Assembly: GCF_014879975.1 (NCBI RefSeq)
Contig: NZ_CP062500.1
Coordinates: 2,046,001 to 2,110,000, forward strand
Origin: Vibrio bathopelagicus
Lineage (GTDB): Bacteria > Pseudomonadota > Gammaproteobacteria > Enterobacterales > Vibrionaceae
Length of the DNA: 64,000 bases
Direction of reading: 5' to 3'
The position numbers and the translations under genes are program-made. Numbering within the stretch: position 1 is the first letter of the stretch; each line of letters starts with the position of its first letter. The notes under the pieces were generated by a model. The model did no database searches, was not told where the DNA came from, and saw only the letters and a program-made list of their open reading frames with translations. This document shows positions 62,036 to 64,000 of this stretch, piece after piece.

Positions 62036-63406
62036 ATGTCATTTTCAGCTATCGCTGCCTTAGCGGTATTCACTGGTATCCTCTTTTTTCTCTACGGACA
62101 GCAGAAAAAAGAAAACACACTTTCTCGCCTTGTTCTATTAGGTTTAGTTTTTGGTAGTGCTTTCGGCCTAGGTTTACAACTGCTATTTGGTGAAGGCAAT
62201 CCGGTCGTCAAAGAAACTTTGGATTGGGTAAATGTTGTTGGCAGTGGCTATGTTGGCCTATTAAAAATGGTGATCATGCCATTAGTATTGGTTTCAATGG
62301 TTGCGGCAGTAGTGAAGCTTGAGAAAGGCGGTTCACTGGGCAAGATTTCTGGTATCACTATTTCAGTATTACTGGCAACAACGGCGATCTCTGCAATTGT
62401 GGGTATTGCAGTGGCTCAGGCATTCGGTCTTTCGGCAGAAGGCTTAACAGAAGGTGCTCGTGAAACGGCTCGTATCGCAACACTAGAAAGCCGCATGGGA
62501 AGCGTGTCTGACCTAACTATTCCACAAATGCTGGTTAGCTTCATTCCAACTAACCCGTTTGCTGATCTAACCGGTGCTCGTTCTACTTCCATCATCGCGG
62601 TCGTTATCTTCGGTGTGCTTACGGGTATTGCTGCTCGTAAAGTGATGGCTGAGAAAGAAGAACTAGAGTCACCAATTCGCACTTTCGTTGAAGCGGCTCA
62701 ATCTATCGTAATGCGCTTAGTTAAGATGATTATGGCACTAACGCCATACGGCATCGCGGCATTAATGGCGAAAGTTGTCGCAACATCAAGTGCTTCAGAC
62801 ATCTTAAGCCTACTGGGTTTCATTGTTGCTTCTTACGTAGCAATCATCCTGATGTTTGTTGTTCACGGTGTGTTAGTCTCTTTTGTTGGTGTAAACCCGA
62901 AAGAGTACTTCCAAAAAATCTGGCCTGTGCTGACATTTGCTTTCACCTCTCGCAGTTCTGCAGCAACGATTCCACTGAACGTCGAAGCTCAAATTACTAA
63001 GTTAAACGTTCCACCAGCGATTGCTAACTTGTCTGCAACTTTCGGTGCAACAATTGGCCAGAACGGTTGTGCGGGTATCTACCCTGCCATGCTAGCAGTC
63101 ATGGTTGCGCCAACCGTGGGTATCGACCCAATGGACATCAACTTTATTCTGTCTTTGATTGCGATTATTACGGTGAGCTCGTTCGGTATCGCGGGTGTGG
63201 GTGGCGGTGCAACTTTCGCAGCGCTTATCGTCCTGCCAGCTATGGGTCTTCCAGTGACTATTGCAGCTCTACTTATCTCTATCGAACCACTTATCGATAT
63301 GGCACGTACTGCGCTTAACGTATCAGGTGCAATGACAGCCGGTACGATTACAAGTCGTATACTGGGTAAGAAAGAACAAAAGGAGTTGGAACAAGCGAAC
63401 GCTTAA
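62036..63406 (+). CDS. tcyP: L-cystine transporter (dicarboxylate/amino acid:cation symporter family)
   Basis: 456 residues. DAACS-family carrier with eight transmembrane helices and two re-entrant loops. Diagnostic parts: VGLLKMVIMPLVLVSMVAAV, FTSRSSAATIPLNV (hairpin 1 serine-rich motif), NLSATFGATIGQNGCAGIYPAML and RTALNVSGAMTAGTI. The sequence matches TcyP/YdjN, the cystine/sulfocysteine symporter of E. coli and Bacillus. AAGGAA precedes the ATG. A terminator follows at 63455. Confidence 0.92.
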   Translation: MSFSAIAALAVFTGILFFLYGQQKKENTLSRLVLLGLVFGSAFGLGLQLLFGEGNPVVKETLDWVNVVGSGYVGLLKMVIMPLVLVSMVAAVVKLEKGGSLGKISGITISVLLATTAISAIVGIAVAQAFGLSAEGLTEGARETARIATLESRMGSVSDLTIPQMLVSFIPTNPFADLTGARSTSIIAVVIFGVLTGIAARKVMAEKEELESPIRTFVEAAQSIVMRLVKMIMALTPYGIAALMAKVVATSSASDILSLLGFIVASYVAIILMFVVHGVLVSFVGVNPKEYFQKIWPVLTFAFTSRSSAATIPLNVEAQITKLNVPPAIANLSATFGATIGQNGCAGIYPAMLAVMVAPTVGIDPMDINFILSLIAIITVSSFGIAGVGGGATFAALIVLPAMGLPVTIAALLISIEPLIDMARTALNVSGAMTAGTITSRILGKKEQKELEQANA

Positions 63407-63454
63407 TTCGACTTCCTTACCGAAGAGCGATTAAAGCTTTTGGTATGAGTAAGC

Positions 63455-63484
63455 AAAAAACCGATGCAAATGCATCGGTTTTTT
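63455..63484 (+). terminator. Intrinsic terminator of tcyP
   Basis: AAAAAACCGATGCA and TGCATCGGTTTTTT form a 13 to 14-bp stem with a very short loop; T-runs on both strands. Confidence 0.92.
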
Positions 63485-63526
63485 ATTATCTGTCTTTTAT
63501 CTGAGTCACTTTGTAAACGGCAGAAC

Positions 63527-63919
63527 TTAAAGCACTAACTGAATCACTTTCTCAGCCAGTGCTTCATCGTCGTCTTCGCTCAACCCACTAATACCAATCG
63601 CCCCAAGCACCTGCCCTTTATGTTGAATAGGCACCCCACCCTTAAAACCGGTGATCTTTGGGTCTGTCCAATAGTTCAAGTCTTTACCTGTCGTCTTTGC
63701 CCACGCGCCCAAGTTACCACTCGGTTGTCTATCTCGTGCCGAGGTATAGGCTTTGTTTTGAGCTAACAAACCCGCCTGTACGCTAACGTTGTCCATTCGA
63801 GAAAACGCAAGCAGTTCACCATGTGTATCACACACACTCACCGCAATCGCTTGGTTGTTATGCCCTGCGATATCAAGAGCGCTATACACGAGTTGCTGTA
63901 CTATTTTTTGATTCAACAT
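63527..63919 (-). CDS. GlcG/HbpS-family protein
   Basis: 130 residues. The GlcG/HbpS (PF03928-type) pattern is clear: AIAVSVCDTHGELLAFSRMDN, ARDRQPSGNLGAWA, GFKGGVPIQHKGQVLGAIGISGLSEDDDEALA. Members bind heme or small ligands, or accompany catabolic operons; the exact role varies. AAGGGATCAAT precedes the ATG, which lies 9 bp after the stop of the upstream gene, so both are in one operon. Confidence 0.85.
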   Translation of the reverse strand: MLNQKIVQQLVYSALDIAGHNNQAIAVSVCDTHGELLAFSRMDNVSVQAGLLAQNKAYTSARDRQPSGNLGAWAKTTGKDLNYWTDPKITGFKGGVPIQHKGQVLGAIGISGLSEDDDEALAEKVIQLVL

Positions 63920-63928
63920 ATTGATCCC

Positions 63929-64000
63929 TTATGGCAGTGCCTGACCGCGTGAATACACGTATAAGTTGTACCACTCTTCGCGACTTAAGGTGATTCGAGT
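63929..64000 (-). CDS. C-terminal end of an unidentified gene
   Basis: Open reading from the window edge to TAA at 63929: 23 codons ending with LSREEWYNLYVYSRGQALP. Followed after 9 bp by the GlcG/HbpS-like gene on the same strand. Too short to identify. Confidence 0.5.
   Translation of the reverse strand, partial: TRITLSREEWYNLYVYSRGQALP

Noticed and set aside
1..64000. CRISPR array or cas genes
   Set aside because: No spaced short repeats of the CRISPR kind and no Cas-like protein were seen; the only large array is the 261-bp coding repeat.

Overview
The window is chromosomal DNA of a marine Vibrio. Typical vibrio genes that I recognise from their translations include gbpA, a second chitin-active AA10 oxygenase, a CydX-CydB-CydA oxidase set, cobT-cobS-cobU-cobC with btuC-btuD, astE, metA, rlmF and a TcyP cystine carrier. 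The style of the proteins (DUF2787, DUF3859 and DUF1415 members) suggests the V. splendidus group, but species cannot be fixed from sequence reading alone.

Layout. (1) Positions 1-13595 are a genomic island lying against the 3' end of tRNA-Val(GAC) (13596-13672, minus strand). A P4-type tyrosine integrase sits next to the tRNA. Cargo: a UvrD/HelD-like helicase carrying an inserted nuclease-like segment, an HNH endonuclease and a SAM methyltransferase (candidate defence module, 1-4114); three AlpA-type regulators; a phage-type adenine methylase; a YagK/YfjJ-like protein; a RadC/JAMM protein; two DUF2787 proteins; a WYL regulator; and a divergent pair of DNA-binding proteins (10052-11959), one of which looks like MatP. 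The far end of the island is outside the window. (2) 13.6-30.5 kb is core chromosome with housekeeping and small conserved genes: DUF2726 protein, a small gene under a textbook class II FNR promoter, a diguanylate cyclase gene broken by an in-frame amber codon, a PepT-like peptidase, metA with MetJ boxes, an orphan PilW-like lipoprotein, rlmF, a LysR/MFS pair, a GAF-GGDEF cyclase and a MazG/PRA-PH-like pyrophosphohydrolase. (3) About 30.4-42.0 kb is a second island, flanked by 105-bp direct repeats derived from the 3' end of the pyrophosphohydrolase gene. All of its genes are on the minus strand: a ToxR/VtrA-type membrane regulator overlapping a VtrC/ToxS-type partner, a small ORF, an outer-membrane beta-barrel, an OmpA-family protein and a 2281-residue lipoprotein with 23 near-identical 87-residue Ig-like repeats and a lectin-like C-terminal domain. 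(4) 42-64 kb is core again: a GNAT enzyme, a cyd oxidase operon downstream of a MocR-type regulator, two chitin/GlcNAc-binding monooxygenases, B12 uptake (btuCD), astE, an M3 peptidase that appears to start at ATT, cobTSUC, an SDR, tcyP and an HbpS/GlcG-like protein.

The two most interesting units are the helicase/HNH/methyltransferase cluster in the tRNA island and the repeat-flanked surface-structure island, where a bile-sensor-like co-component pair lies upstream of a huge displayed lipoprotein. The chitin genes, c-di-GMP enzymes and adhesin island together fit a lifestyle on particles or animal surfaces.
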